Shown in pieces: positions 52,980-61,299 of a stretch of 64,000 nt of DNA. Each line of letters starts with the position of its first letter. The first letter of the stretch is position 1. This stretch comes from an uncultured Bacteroidales bacterium (lineage in GTDB: Bacteria > Bacteroidota > Bacteroidia > Bacteroidales > F082), in NCBI GenBank assembly GCA_937902805.1, contig CALEMB010000041.1:22138-86137 (forward strand), given 5' to 3'. The notes beneath the pieces were generated by a model, which saw only the letters and a list, made by a program, of their open reading frames with translations, made no database searches and was not told where the DNA came from. Both the position numbers and the translations under genes were made by a program.

Positions 52980-53005
52980 AATCCCGTCTTTGGCGGGATT
53001 TTTTT
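52980..53005 (+). terminator. Terminator of the V-ATPase operon
   Basis: AATCCCG/CGGGATT stem followed by a T tract. Just before it is a GTCATTGCGAGCGTAGCGAAGC-type dispersed repeat (52932-52961). Confidence 0.8.
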
Positions 53006-53027
53006 ATGTAAAATTTTAATTATCAAA

Positions 53028-53056
53028 TTGTTTTGATTCTTTTTTTTGTACTTTTG
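53028..53056 (+). promoter_or_regulatory. Promoter of the surface-protein pair
   Basis: TTG (53028-53030), 18 bases, TACTTTTG (53049-53056), about 46 bases before the first start. Confidence 0.6.
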
Positions 53057-53101
53057 CAGCCCGAAAAATAGCAAAATACAGTGATGTATAAAAAGAAAAC
53101 T

Positions 53102-53419
53102 ATGAAAACCCTCGTGTTTTCCATCGGACTGGCGGCCATGATGCTGACGGTCAACAATCTCAACGCACAAGACGGCGGCGGACTCTTCGGCTTTGGTCCA
53201 TCTTCTGCAAGTGCGGGTTCGTATCAAGAGGAATCGCTATTAAGAGTAGGAGGTGTATCATATACTTATGCTAATGTTAATGGTTCTTCAAGCGACCCTA
53301 CCGGCATCACCATAAACGGCATCGGCCAATCCGAAGCCCCGCTCGGCAGCGGCATCGCCATCCTGATTGGCGCAGGGCTTGGCTATGTGGCACTAAAGAA
53401 AAAGGAGGACGGGCAATGA
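53102..53419 (+). CDS. Small exported protein with C-terminal membrane anchor
   Basis: 105 residues. A signal peptide (ends NLNAQ) and a short Gly/Ser-rich middle are followed by EAPLGSGIAILIGAGLGYVALKKKEDGQ-type tail: a Pro-Leu-Gly motif, one helix and a basic end, reminiscent of Bacteroidota C-terminal sorting tails. ATG 53102 gives the standard signal peptide; 53081 is less likely. The stop overlaps the next start (ATGA), so both proteins are made together. Function unknown. Confidence 0.65.
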   Translation: MKTLVFSIGLAAMMLTVNNLNAQDGGGLFGFGPSSASAGSYQEESLLRVGGVSYTYANVNGSSSDPTGITINGIGQSEAPLGSGIAILIGAGLGYVALKKKEDGQ

Positions 53420-55203
53420 AACGGATTGGAACGATGCTGATGGCCGGTCTTCTGTTGCTTGGCCTCGCGCAATGCAAGAAGGAAAAAACAGAGGAGCTGG
53501 AAGAACTGGACCCGAACGAAGGCGTGTACATCACCGTTGAGGTAAATGGCGGCAGCAAAGGATTAAGGGCAATCGTCAATCCGAATGCGCCTGAAGGGTA
53601 CGCCACTGTGGACTTTGAAGAGGGCGACAAGCTCTATGTGAGTAACAAAGGAGCATATCGCGGATATCTGGAATACCAAGATGGCAAATTCTGCGGCAGA
53701 CTCATAGTTTATTCAGGCGACTACCTGCATTTCTACTTTGTGGGTAACTTCGATACGAGTAAAAAGCTACCAAAAGGTTTAAAAGGTGGTCATTCATATG
53801 ATAATTTTACCGTGGATATCAAAGACCAGACGAGTAAATACCCCGTGATTGCTTACGGACACTCCACAAACATGTACTCCGAAGAAACAGCATCCTACAG
53901 CGCAACACTTGACATCTATTGCGCCATTATGAAAATCCCTATTGAAGGAGCGGGCACTGCCAACACCGTCACATTACATAACATGAAAAACGTCGTCAAT
54001 GTCGATGTTAGTGTCAACTACGATACAGACGCTGGCACTCCCATCACAGCCAATCCATTCACATTCCCAGAGACAGAGACAAGCTACGGAGAGATAAAGC
54101 TTCATGCCGAAAGCAACACCGAGAAATGGGCAATTGTTCTGCCGCAGCGTGCGGTTCTTGCACAACTGAGTTGTGATGGCTTCCAAAATGCAATCGTGCC
54201 TATTCCGGAAATAACGGCCGACCGATACTATGACGACGATGTCAGTGACGTAACCCTCACCCCTGGCACGTCAAGCGACTCCCGTTTCAGCGTGGCACCC
54301 AACACACAAGTCTGTTTCTCGCCGGGCAACCTGCAGGCTGTATTCGCCGAAGCCAACACTTCGTCATACACATGGCGGTTTGCCGAACACCAATACGACT
54401 GTGTCGGTGATGCAGTCGCCAACACTGTTGTAGGCTACGATTGTGTCACGACCGCCGGCACTGTTGACCTGTTCGGATGGGTTGGAGCCTCATACAATGA
54501 TTATTCTAGTTATTGGCCGCATTCTCAAGTTACCAATGTAGTGACTCCTTATGGCATTTGCAATTCAAGTAATCGTTTTCGTCAATACGGCGTATATGAG
54601 AATGAGCCTCTGGCAAAAGACTGGGGCGAAGCTGCCGCATCGCTTGGCGGCTACGACACATGGCGCACGCCGACAATAGACGAATGGGGGTATCTGTTCA
54701 ACACAAGAGCCACCAGCACAACCATTAATGGCGTTGCAAATGCCAGATACACAGAGGCGACCATCAACACCGACGGAACACCGGTGAACGGTATCATTCT
54801 GTTCCCTGACGACTATGTGGGTCCGACATCAAACGCCGAAGCCAATCCAATGGGCATTACATTTGGCACTATCAACAACCAAAGCAGTTGGACCACACAG
54901 TGTACCATTTCAGGTTGGAAATCCCTTGAATTTGTTGGTTGTGTGTTCTTGCCTACCGCCGGTAAAAGGGATATTCGACACACAGAGTACCAACTACATG
55001 AAATGAGCCCGTACTACTCTACTTATTGGGGCGGTGAAAACCAAGTCCGAGATGTTAATGAAATAGGGTACTATTGGTCGAGTATTTCTGAAGAGGATCC
55101 TTTCTTGGCGTTTCACTTGCGATTCTCGCGCAACAGCGTGATAGAGCTTGGCGAAGAACGGTGCGTGGGATGTTCAGTGCGTTTGATTCGCCCAGCAGAC
55201 TAA
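53416..55203 (+). CDS. Large surface lipoprotein with FISUMP-like C-terminal domain
   Basis: 595 residues. Lipoprotein-like signal with AQCKKE near residue 20. The N-terminal ~250 residues resemble fimbrillin-like beta domains (YITVEVNGGSKGLRAIV, TVDFEEGDKLYVS). From ~295 the pattern VCFSPGNLQAVF, WRFAEHQYDCVGD, LFGW and the closing GYYWSS...CSVRLIRPAD match a repetitive Bacteroidota/Fibrobacter surface domain. Probably cell-surface exposed. It ends four bases into the convergent gene. Confidence 0.7.
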   Translation: MKRIGTMLMAGLLLLGLAQCKKEKTEELEELDPNEGVYITVEVNGGSKGLRAIVNPNAPEGYATVDFEEGDKLYVSNKGAYRGYLEYQDGKFCGRLIVYSGDYLHFYFVGNFDTSKKLPKGLKGGHSYDNFTVDIKDQTSKYPVIAYGHSTNMYSEETASYSATLDIYCAIMKIPIEGAGTANTVTLHNMKNVVNVDVSVNYDTDAGTPITANPFTFPETETSYGEIKLHAESNTEKWAIVLPQRAVLAQLSCDGFQNAIVPIPEITADRYYDDDVSDVTLTPGTSSDSRFSVAPNTQVCFSPGNLQAVFAEANTSSYTWRFAEHQYDCVGDAVANTVVGYDCVTTAGTVDLFGWVGASYNDYSSYWPHSQVTNVVTPYGICNSSNRFRQYGVYENEPLAKDWGEAAASLGGYDTWRTPTIDEWGYLFNTRATSTTINGVANARYTEATINTDGTPVNGIILFPDDYVGPTSNAEANPMGITFGTINNQSSWTTQCTISGWKSLEFVGCVFLPTAGKRDIRHTEYQLHEMSPYYSTYWGGENQVRDVNEIGYYWSSISEEDPFLAFHLRFSRNSVIELGEERCVGCSVRLIRPAD

Positions 55204-56291
55204 AACAACAATCCGTAAGTCCATTCGATGTAGTCGATGGAATTTAAGTGGATCTTCATGAAGGTCCCAATGAAATGATTTCGTTTTTCACCTAAGTAAA
55301 ACTTGTAGCCGACGCGTTCGTAATAGGGCGTGTAAAACTCGGGGAGAAGTTTTGATCCGTGATATAGGTAGTAGGCCGCTCCAGCACAAAATGCGAAGCG
55401 TCCAAAAAGGACTTCAAAGTCCGCAGAGGCAGCCAGATGGGTTGAGTTCCAGAAACTATATGGCTCGTTGGCAAGTTGATGACAATAACGGGTTTCGTCA
55501 GTCCATAATAGATCTATGGCGACATCCCAGCGGAAACGCGGATGGAACTGTCTTGAAAAGCCGAAACGCAAGGTGTTGCCAATGAAAAATGGAGTCTCGT
55601 TAGGTAGCTGACCCTCCAATCGGGTATAGGTTTGGAGCCATCCGATGCCTTCCGAAATCATAAAATTATTCTTCTTTTTGAAGGGCTGGTTGTCAGGTTG
55701 AATGACCTCTGTTTGTCCGTTGGGATGATAGCGTAGCGCCAGCCTTAGGAAATGGCTGTTGATGCCGTTGTCGGGAAGGAAGGTGGCACCATTGGAAGAA
55801 TGGTAATATCCGTAACGAATGGCGGCATCCAATTGGTCGCTGAGGCGAATCGTCGGACCCAAATCGAAGCTGACGTGGAAGTTCAAGGCGGAACCCAACA
55901 TCTCGTTACCATGGCGTGTCCATAGGTCAGCACCAAAGATGATGTCGAAGTCGAACGACCATCGCTTTCCCTTATAGATATGGTCGTCCACGAAATAAGC
56001 CAAGGAAAAACACTCCCCGATGGGACCGTATCGGTTGCCTTCGTGGGTGTAGTAGATGACGCTGTCGAGCGTGTTGTGGGTATAGCCGATCAGGAGGCCT
56101 TGATGGCCTTTCCCTAGGCGCAGATCGAAGCCGTAATGATGATAATCGGCGATGTATTTATGCTTATCGCTGAACGGGGTGTAGTGTCCGAAATCGAATC
56201 CGGGTTCGTAATAGAAGCTTTGCCAAAAGTTTTGTGCTGAAACGGGAAGCGTTGCGGCAAACAGAAATGTAATCAGTAACAGTTTCTTCAT
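55200..56291 (-). CDS. PagL-like acyloxyacyl hydrolase (lipid A deacylase)
   Basis: 363 residues with a signal peptide (ends VSAQN) and alternating strands of an outer-membrane barrel. The segment YGYYHSSNGATFLPDNGINSHFLRLALRY has the His-Ser and Asn spacing of the PagL family active site. Such enzymes remove an acyl chain from lipid A. Third gene after der and the S4 gene on the minus strand; the start is two bases after the S4 stop. Confidence 0.7.
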   Translation of the reverse strand: MKKLLLITFLFAATLPVSAQNFWQSFYYEPGFDFGHYTPFSDKHKYIADYHHYGFDLRLGKGHQGLLIGYTHNTLDSVIYYTHEGNRYGPIGECFSLAYFVDDHIYKGKRWSFDFDIIFGADLWTRHGNEMLGSALNFHVSFDLGPTIRLSDQLDAAIRYGYYHSSNGATFLPDNGINSHFLRLALRYHPNGQTEVIQPDNQPFKKKNNFMISEGIGWLQTYTRLEGQLPNETPFFIGNTLRFGFSRQFHPRFRWDVAIDLLWTDETRYCHQLANEPYSFWNSTHLAASADFEVLFGRFAFCAGAAYYLYHGSKLLPEFYTPYYERVGYKFYLGEKRNHFIGTFMKIHLNSIDYIEWTYGLLF

Positions 56292-56292
56292 G

Positions 56293-56682
56293 TTACATTT
56301 CGTCTTTCATCCGCTCAATCATGCGTCTTTCTTTCTTCGTCGGACGACCTGCTCCGCGGTCGCGCCATTCGGCTTTGTAGGCGCGCATAAACTCGATGCG
56401 CTCGTATTCTTCCTTGGGCGTGAGGTCGTTGTAGACTTCAGGCACCTGCTTGGCAGAGACGCGGTTCTTGATGACGGTCTTCACTTGCACCACTTTGTGC
56501 AATTGGTCAATCTGCACCTGGATGACGTCGCCCGCCTTCACCTCGCGCGAGGGCTTCACGGGGCTATCGTCCACCTTCACCTTGCCGCCTTTGATGGCAT
56601 CAGCCGCCAACGAACGCGTTTTAAACAAGCGCGCAGCCCATAGCCATTTGTCCATCCGGACGATGTTTTCTTCTTCGGCCAT
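56293..56682 (-). CDS. S4 domain RNA-binding protein (Hsp15-like)
   Basis: 129 residues. Residues ~8-70 are an S4 domain (RMDKWLWAARLFKTRSLAADAIKGGKVKVDD) like Hsp15, which binds stalled 50S subunits. A Lys/Arg-rich tail follows (RPTKKERRMIERM). The ATG overlaps the der stop (TAATG), so it is coupled to der, a ribosome-assembly GTPase, which fits a ribosome-related role. Confidence 0.85.
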   Translation of the reverse strand: MAEEENIVRMDKWLWAARLFKTRSLAADAIKGGKVKVDDSPVKPSREVKAGDVIQVQIDQLHKVVQVKTVIKNRVSAKQVPEVYNDLTPKEEYERIEFMRAYKAEWRDRGAGRPTKKERRMIERMKDEM

Positions 56683-57989
56683 TACTTTTCCTTGAAGATA
56701 AGCTGGATCGGCACACCATTGAAATCCCATGTCTCACGGATCTTGTTTTCCAAGAAGCGCTTGTAGTTCTCTTTCACATCCTTGGGCAGGTTGCAGAAGA
56801 AGATGAACTGTGGCGCGATGCTCTTCAGCTGGGTGATGTACTTGATCTTCAGGAAACGTCCGCGCGAAGCCGTCGGCAGCGGCACGGAGTTGATGATTTC
56901 CAGCATCTTGTCGTTCAACTCGCGGACGGGGATGCGGCGCTCACGGTTTTCGTAGACCTTGTGAGCGGTCTCCAGCACCTTATAGATACGTTGCTTGTTG
57001 ATGGCCGAGGTGAAGATGATGGGGTAGTCGGTGAAGGGTGCCGTCCTGGAACGAATCAGCTCCTCGTAAGCCTTGTGCGTGTTGGAGTCTTTCTCCACGA
57101 GGTCCCACTTGTTGACGACCATCACCAAGCCTTTCTTGTTCTTCTCGATGAGGCGCAGGATGTTCATGTCCTGGGCCTCGAAGCCGTTCTGGGCGTCGAG
57201 CATAAGGATAGCAACGTCGCAGTCCTCGATGGCGCGGATGGAACGCAGCACGCTGTAAAACTCGATGTCTTCCTCCACCTTGCTTTTCTTGCGCAGTCCC
57301 GCCGTGTCGACGAGCATAAATTCCATACCGAAGGCATTATAACGGGTGTAGTTGGCGTCGCGCGTTGTGCCTGCGATATCGGTGACAATATGTCTGTCGG
57401 TGCCAAGGAAAGCATTGATCAAGGATGATTTGCCGACATTGGGTCGTCCCACCACGGTAAACTTCGGCAGGTCGGTGTCGAAATCTGTCGTATCTGAAGG
57501 CAGCAGTTCGCAGACCTTGTCCAGCAGTTCGCCAGAGCCTGTGCCGGTCATAGCCGACATCGGGAATGGCTCGCCCAGACCGAGGGCGTAGAACTCGCTG
57601 GCCAAGACCTCTTTGCTTGGCTCGTCTATCTTGTTACCCGCCAGTAGGACGGGCTTCTTTTGTTGTCTCAGGATGACCGCCACATCTTCGTCGAGGACGT
57701 GAACGCCTTCGCGACCGTCCACCACAAAGACGATGACATCGGCCTCTTCGATGGCCAGGTCCACCTGCTTGCGGATTTCTTCTTCAAAAATGTCGTCCGA
57801 CCCCACCACATAACCGCCAGTGTCGATGACGGTGAATTCCTTTCCGTTCCAGTCGCTCTTGCCGTAATGCCTGTCGCGCGTTACGCCGCTGGTCTCTTCC
57901 ACGATGGCCATGCGCTGCTTCAGCAGACGGTTGAAGAGCGTCGATTTTCCCACATTGGGTCTCCCCACTATTGCTACAATGTTTGACAT
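56682..57989 (-). CDS. der: Ribosome biogenesis GTPase Der
   Basis: 435 residues with two tandem GTPase domains: GRPNVGKSTL at ~8-17 and GRPNVGKSSL at ~180-189, each with its DTGG/DTAG and NKxD motifs, then a KH-like C-terminal domain. Needed for 50S assembly. ATG 57989 (MSNIVAIVG) is the standard start. Confidence 0.96.
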   Translation of the reverse strand: MSNIVAIVGRPNVGKSTLFNRLLKQRMAIVEETSGVTRDRHYGKSDWNGKEFTVIDTGGYVVGSDDIFEEEIRKQVDLAIEEADVIVFVVDGREGVHVLDEDVAVILRQQKKPVLLAGNKIDEPSKEVLASEFYALGLGEPFPMSAMTGTGSGELLDKVCELLPSDTTDFDTDLPKFTVVGRPNVGKSSLINAFLGTDRHIVTDIAGTTRDANYTRYNAFGMEFMLVDTAGLRKKSKVEEDIEFYSVLRSIRAIEDCDVAILMLDAQNGFEAQDMNILRLIEKNKKGLVMVVNKWDLVEKDSNTHKAYEELIRSRTAPFTDYPIIFTSAINKQRIYKVLETAHKVYENRERRIPVRELNDKMLEIINSVPLPTASRGRFLKIKYITQLKSIAPQFIFFCNLPKDVKENYKRFLENKIRETWDFNGVPIQLIFKEK

Positions 57990-58014
57990 AATGCTTTGAA
58001 TTTGAAATCGGCTG

Positions 58015-58022
58015 CAAAGGTA
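58015..58022 (-). promoter_or_regulatory. -7 box of der
   Basis: Minus-strand TACCTTTG, 25 bases before the der start. Confidence 0.5.
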
Positions 58023-58096
58023 GGGATTTGCAAGCAATTATGGAGATTTTCGAGAGAATTTTGTCAAATTTGTATCACAATTCAAGTTATTTGTAT

Positions 58097-58104
58097 TACT
58101 TTTG
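58097..58104 (+). promoter_or_regulatory. -7 box of the YafQ-type operon
   Basis: TACTTTTG, 28 bases before the antitoxin start. A TTG at 58070 is 24 bases upstream. Confidence 0.5.
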
Positions 58105-58132
58105 CACCTAATTAAAGCAATACTAAGTTATT

Positions 58133-58393
58133 ATGGCAACAACAATCCAAAGAAAACAAACCTCTTTCCGTCTGAGAACTGACTTGCTGGATTTCATGAA
58201 ACAGGATGCCGAAAGAACAAACAGGACACTCAATAACTTTTTGGAGAGCCTGCTATTGGACTATTATTACAACGAGCCTAATGAAGTCACCAAAGCTGCG
58301 ATAGAAGAGGCAATGTCGGGTCGTAACATGAACAAGGTTTACACCGACGTCGACGAGATGCTGAATGACATTCTTAATGAGGACGAGGAATGA
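58133..58393 (+). CDS. RelB/DinJ-like antitoxin
   Basis: 86 residues. N-terminal ribbon-helix-helix (KQTSFRLRTDLLDFMKQDAERTNRTLNNFLESLLLDYYY) for DNA binding; acidic C-terminus (DVDEMLNDILNEDEE) for toxin neutralisation. It overlaps the toxin start by four bases (ATGA). Probably autoregulates the operon. Confidence 0.85.
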   Translation: MATTIQRKQTSFRLRTDLLDFMKQDAERTNRTLNNFLESLLLDYYYNEPNEVTKAAIEEAMSGRNMNKVYTDVDEMLNDILNEDEE

Positions 58394-58668
58394 AAACGTT
58401 GCAACCCACTACGCAATATCGGAAGGATTTGAAGCGGTATAAGCATCAGCCTAAGAAACTGGCCGATCTTACAGCATTACTGAAACTCATTCAAAACGAG
58501 CAACCCATTCCCACCGAGTATTATCCACATCCGCTTCATGGCAGATACAACGGATGCATCGAATGCCATATTCAAGGCGATTTCCTCTTAATTTGGTTCG
58601 ACCAGAAGCGCGATATCATCGAGTTGGTCAGATTAGGCTCACATTCTGAATTGTTCGGGAAGAAATAA
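58390..58668 (+). CDS. YafQ family mRNA interferase toxin
   Basis: 92 residues with the YafQ active-site set: His50 (HPLHG), His60 and Asp64 (ECHIQGDFLLIW), His85 and Phe89 (GSHSELF). YafQ cleaves mRNA on the ribosome. The pair lies between der and era, both on the minus strand, and reads opposite to them. Confidence 0.9.
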   Translation: MKTLQPTTQYRKDLKRYKHQPKKLADLTALLKLIQNEQPIPTEYYPHPLHGRYNGCIECHIQGDFLLIWFDQKRDIIELVRLGSHSELFGKK

Positions 58669-58676
58669 TAGCTGTA

Positions 58677-59558
58677 TTATGCCTCGTACCCAAACCGCTT
58701 CAGTTCGGCTTCGTTGTCTCTCCAGTCTTTGTCGACTTTTACGAACAGCTCCAAGAAGATTTTCTTTCCAGTAAATTCCTCGATGTCGGTGCGGGCCTGC
58801 ATCCCGAGCTTCTTGATGGCGCTGCCCCCTTTGCCGATGATGATGGCCTTCTGTGAGTCGCGGGCCACATAGATGACGCTGCGGATGTGGATGCGGTGCT
58901 CGGTCTCCTCGTAGCTTTCCACCTCGACTTGCACGGAGTAGGGGATTTCCTGCTGGTAGTTGAGCAGAATCTTCTCACGGATGATTTCGGTGATGAAGAA
59001 GCGCATCGAACGGTCGGTGAGTTCGTCCTTGGGGAAGTAAGGCGGGCACTCGGGCAGTTTCTCCAGGATTTGCTTGAAGATGAACTCCACATTGGCGTTG
59101 TATTGTGCCGACAGCGGGAACACGGTGGCGTTGGGCAGGATCTCGCGCCATTGCTCCACAGCTTGTTCGACCTGTTCCTGAGTGGAAAGGTCGATCTTGT
59201 TGATGAGCACGAAGACAGGGATGTTGGTGGTTTTCAGCCGTTCGACGGTCTTTTCCTCAATCTTTTTGTCGGTGATGTCGACCACGAAAAGGATGAGGTC
59301 GGCGTCGATGAGGGCGACGTTGACGAACTGGTTCATCACCTCGTGCATCTTGTAGGCCGGGTCCTTGATGATGCCGGGCGTGTCGGAGAAGACGATTTGG
59401 AAGTCGTCGCCGTTGACGATGCCGAGGATGCGGTGGCGCGTGGTCTGCGCCTTCGAGGTGATGATGGAGATTTTCTCTCCAACGAGCTGATTCATAAGGG
59501 TGGACTTGCCCACGTTGGGGCGTCCTATGATGTTGACATAGCCTGCTTTATGGGTCAT
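58677..59558 (-). CDS. era: GTPase Era
   Basis: 293 residues. GRPNVGKSTL at ~10-19, DTPG, NKID and a C-terminal KH domain with IGKGGSAIKKLG. It binds 16S rRNA in 30S maturation. ATG 59558 (MTHKAGYVNIIG) is chosen; the longer frame enters the promoter. Confidence 0.96.
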   Translation of the reverse strand: MTHKAGYVNIIGRPNVGKSTLMNQLVGEKISIITSKAQTTRHRILGIVNGDDFQIVFSDTPGIIKDPAYKMHEVMNQFVNVALIDADLILFVVDITDKKIEEKTVERLKTTNIPVFVLINKIDLSTQEQVEQAVEQWREILPNATVFPLSAQYNANVEFIFKQILEKLPECPPYFPKDELTDRSMRFFITEIIREKILLNYQQEIPYSVQVEVESYEETEHRIHIRSVIYVARDSQKAIIIGKGGSAIKKLGMQARTDIEEFTGKKIFLELFVKVDKDWRDNEAELKRFGYEA

Positions 59559-59585
59559 GATGAAAAATTTTTCCTGATTTTCGCC

Positions 59586-59613
59586 TTGCAAAGAAACAAA
59601 ATTATTATTTTTG
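59586..59613 (+). promoter_or_regulatory. Promoter of the initiator tRNA gene
   Basis: TTG (59586-59588), 17 bases, TATTTTTG (59606-59613), about 50 bases before the tRNA. Confidence 0.6.
59597..59604 (-). promoter_or_regulatory. -7 box of era
   Basis: Minus-strand TAATTTTG about 40 bases before era; it overlaps the divergent tRNA promoter. Confidence 0.45.
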
Positions 59614-59663
59614 CAGCCGATTTCGGGACGAAATTATTTCGCTGACCGAGATTTTTGACACGA

Positions 59664-59735
59664 TGCGGGGTAGAGCAGAGGCAGCTCGTCGGGCTCATAA
59701 CCCGGAGGTCGGAGGTTCGAATCCTTCCCCCGCTA
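59664..59735 (+). tRNA. Initiator tRNA-fMet (CAT)
   Basis: A cloverleaf can be drawn: acceptor GCGGGG with CCCCGC, D stem GAGC/GCTC, anticodon stem CGGG/CCCG around CTCATAA, and T arm GGAGG-TTCGAAT-CCTTC. The anticodon is CAT. The first base does not pair with base 72 (T-T) and the anticodon stem has three consecutive G-C pairs, both hallmarks of initiator tRNA. CCA is not encoded. A strong terminator follows. Confidence 0.93.
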
Positions 59736-59738
59736 CAC

Positions 59739-59773
59739 ATGAAAAACGGATGACCAGGTCATCCGTTTTTCAT
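59739..59773. terminator. Bidirectional terminator after tRNA-fMet
   Basis: A perfect 17-bp stem (ATGAAAAACGGATGACC and its complement) around one base, with A and T tracts that suit both directions. Confidence 0.85.
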
Positions 59774-59775
59774 AT

Positions 59776-59803
59776 GTAGAGACGGTGCATGCACCGTCTC
59801 TAC
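59776..59803. repeat. GTAGAGACG palindrome, copy 2
   Basis: GTAGAGACGGTGC and its complement around AT; related to the palindrome at 41881-41905. Confidence 0.7.
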
Positions 59804-59817
59804 CAGTATAGTTACAT

Positions 59818-60651
59818 TCATCTAGTCTTATTCAAACTGCCACCGAGTGTGCCTTCCATATCGACGGTGCCATGAATATTGAATAGTGCCAGATTGAGTT
59901 CGCCTCTGCCTCTGCAGGTGCCTTCGATGCCGAGCAGGTTGTCGTTGAGCAAACCAGTGATGGCGTAAGTCATGTCAACCGGGATGGGAAAACTGAGGCC
60001 TTGGTATTCGTAAGTGTAGACGAAAGTGTCGTTGACGGCTTCAAAGACGACCTTGTTACCTTCGACGGTGCCTTTCACCGTGCTCTGCTGGTCGTTGATG
60101 GTTATGGTGGTTATTACCTCAATGATGCTCTCACCAGGGACGATGTCGACGACGGTGGGGAAAGGCTCGTTTGTCAAAGTCTCACTCATGGGGTCTAAGC
60201 CGGTGACGCTGAGGTTGGCGGTGCCGGAGAAGAGGATGTTGCCTTCGTAATGCCCCACAAACTTGGCGTTGGGCTTCTCGTTCATGTGAATGTCGAAGCT
60301 CTTCGTGGCAGTGTTGCCCTTGGCGTCGGTGACAGTACCTCTGATGGTGACGGTGCCGGTGGCATCAAGGGTGAAGGTCTTTGAGTAGGAAAAGCTCGCC
60401 ACGTTGTCAAGCGGTTCGGAGTGCGTGAAGAGGGCGGCGCCGTTCTGCTCGGCAATGATCATGATTTGGATGAGGCTTTCGCCAGTCATGTTGAAGCCAA
60501 CGAGCAATTGGTCACCGGTGAACACCTCTGAGCCTTGGCTTATGTATCCGGGTTCGGAGTTGACAGTGATGGTAGGTTGAACGGTTTTCTTACAGCTGGC
60601 AAACAGCATCAGGCCGATGCAGCAAGCCATGAACAAAATGCTTTTTTTCAT
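59818..60651 (-). CDS. Lipoprotein with Ig-like region, unknown function
   Basis: 277 residues. Signal with FASCKK. Residues ~28-125 look like one beta-sandwich (GTVTIRGTVTDAKGNTATKSFDI), and the rest forms a second beta-rich domain that opens FVGHYEGNI and repeats TVKGTVEGNKV. The neighbouring lipoprotein has a similar second domain (YVGDYNGSY), so the two may be paralogues. It follows that gene by four bases. Confidence 0.7.
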   Translation of the reverse strand: MKKSILFMACCIGLMLFASCKKTVQPTITVNSEPGYISQGSEVFTGDQLLVGFNMTGESLIQIMIIAEQNGAALFTHSEPLDNVASFSYSKTFTLDATGTVTIRGTVTDAKGNTATKSFDIHMNEKPNAKFVGHYEGNILFSGTANLSVTGLDPMSETLTNEPFPTVVDIVPGESIIEVITTITINDQQSTVKGTVEGNKVVFEAVNDTFVYTYEYQGLSFPIPVDMTYAITGLLNDNLLGIEGTCRGRGELNLALFNIHGTVDMEGTLGGSLNKTR

Positions 60652-60655
60652 GTTG

Positions 60656-61198
60656 TTATTGATTTGGTTGTTGTTTTACTAATTCTCCGCTGAGGGTGCC
60701 CGACACTTCTTCAAGGACATTGTTGACACCACCGAAGAAGAATTCGCCGTCACCGGTGAAGTTACCGGTGATGTTCATGGTGTTACCTTCAGCCTTGGTG
60801 CCTTCCATCTTGAGGTCCAAAGCGAACTTGTAGCCTTGGTCGGGTTTGTCGATGGTCAGGTGTACGAAGTCGAAATTGATTTTTTCTTGTGTGGTCGTTC
60901 CAGTGGTCTGGCGGGTCTCGTTGTCGACAGTCACCGTAGCCGTAATGGTGTTGCTCTCCGAGCCTTCAACGATGTTCATGACGATGTTGTCCATAAGGAA
61001 ACTCAAGGTTTGAGGTTGGTTGTTCATCGAAGTGATGTCGAAGGCGTAGCTGCCATTGTAGTCGCCAACATAGTTGGGAGCGTAGTTCACATCTTCAGAG
61101 GGAGTTGGGTCGACTGGGGGCGGGTCAATGGGTTTTTTCTTGCACGACGCAAAGGCTACTGCGAAGCAACACAATGCGATAATCAGTGTTTTTTTCAT
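60656..61198 (-). CDS. Small lipoprotein, unknown function
   Basis: 180 residues. Signal with FASCKKKP, a Pro-rich linker, then a beta-rich domain (NYVGDYNGSYAFD...NTITATVTVDNET...GNFTGDGEFFFGG) of the kind seen in Bacteroidota lipid-binding-like lipoproteins. First gene of a two-lipoprotein unit. Confidence 0.7.
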   Translation of the reverse strand: MKKTLIIALCCFAVAFASCKKKPIDPPPVDPTPSEDVNYAPNYVGDYNGSYAFDITSMNNQPQTLSFLMDNIVMNIVEGSESNTITATVTVDNETRQTTGTTTQEKINFDFVHLTIDKPDQGYKFALDLKMEGTKAEGNTMNITGNFTGDGEFFFGGVNNVLEEVSGTLSGELVKQQPNQ

Positions 61199-61299
61199 GA
61201 TTTGATGTTTTTATAGTCTAAAACAGTTTTGCCAAATAGATGGTATGTGCAAAAATCAGACCAAAATGCTTTGGTAAATGCTGATTATGTTTTATGTTG

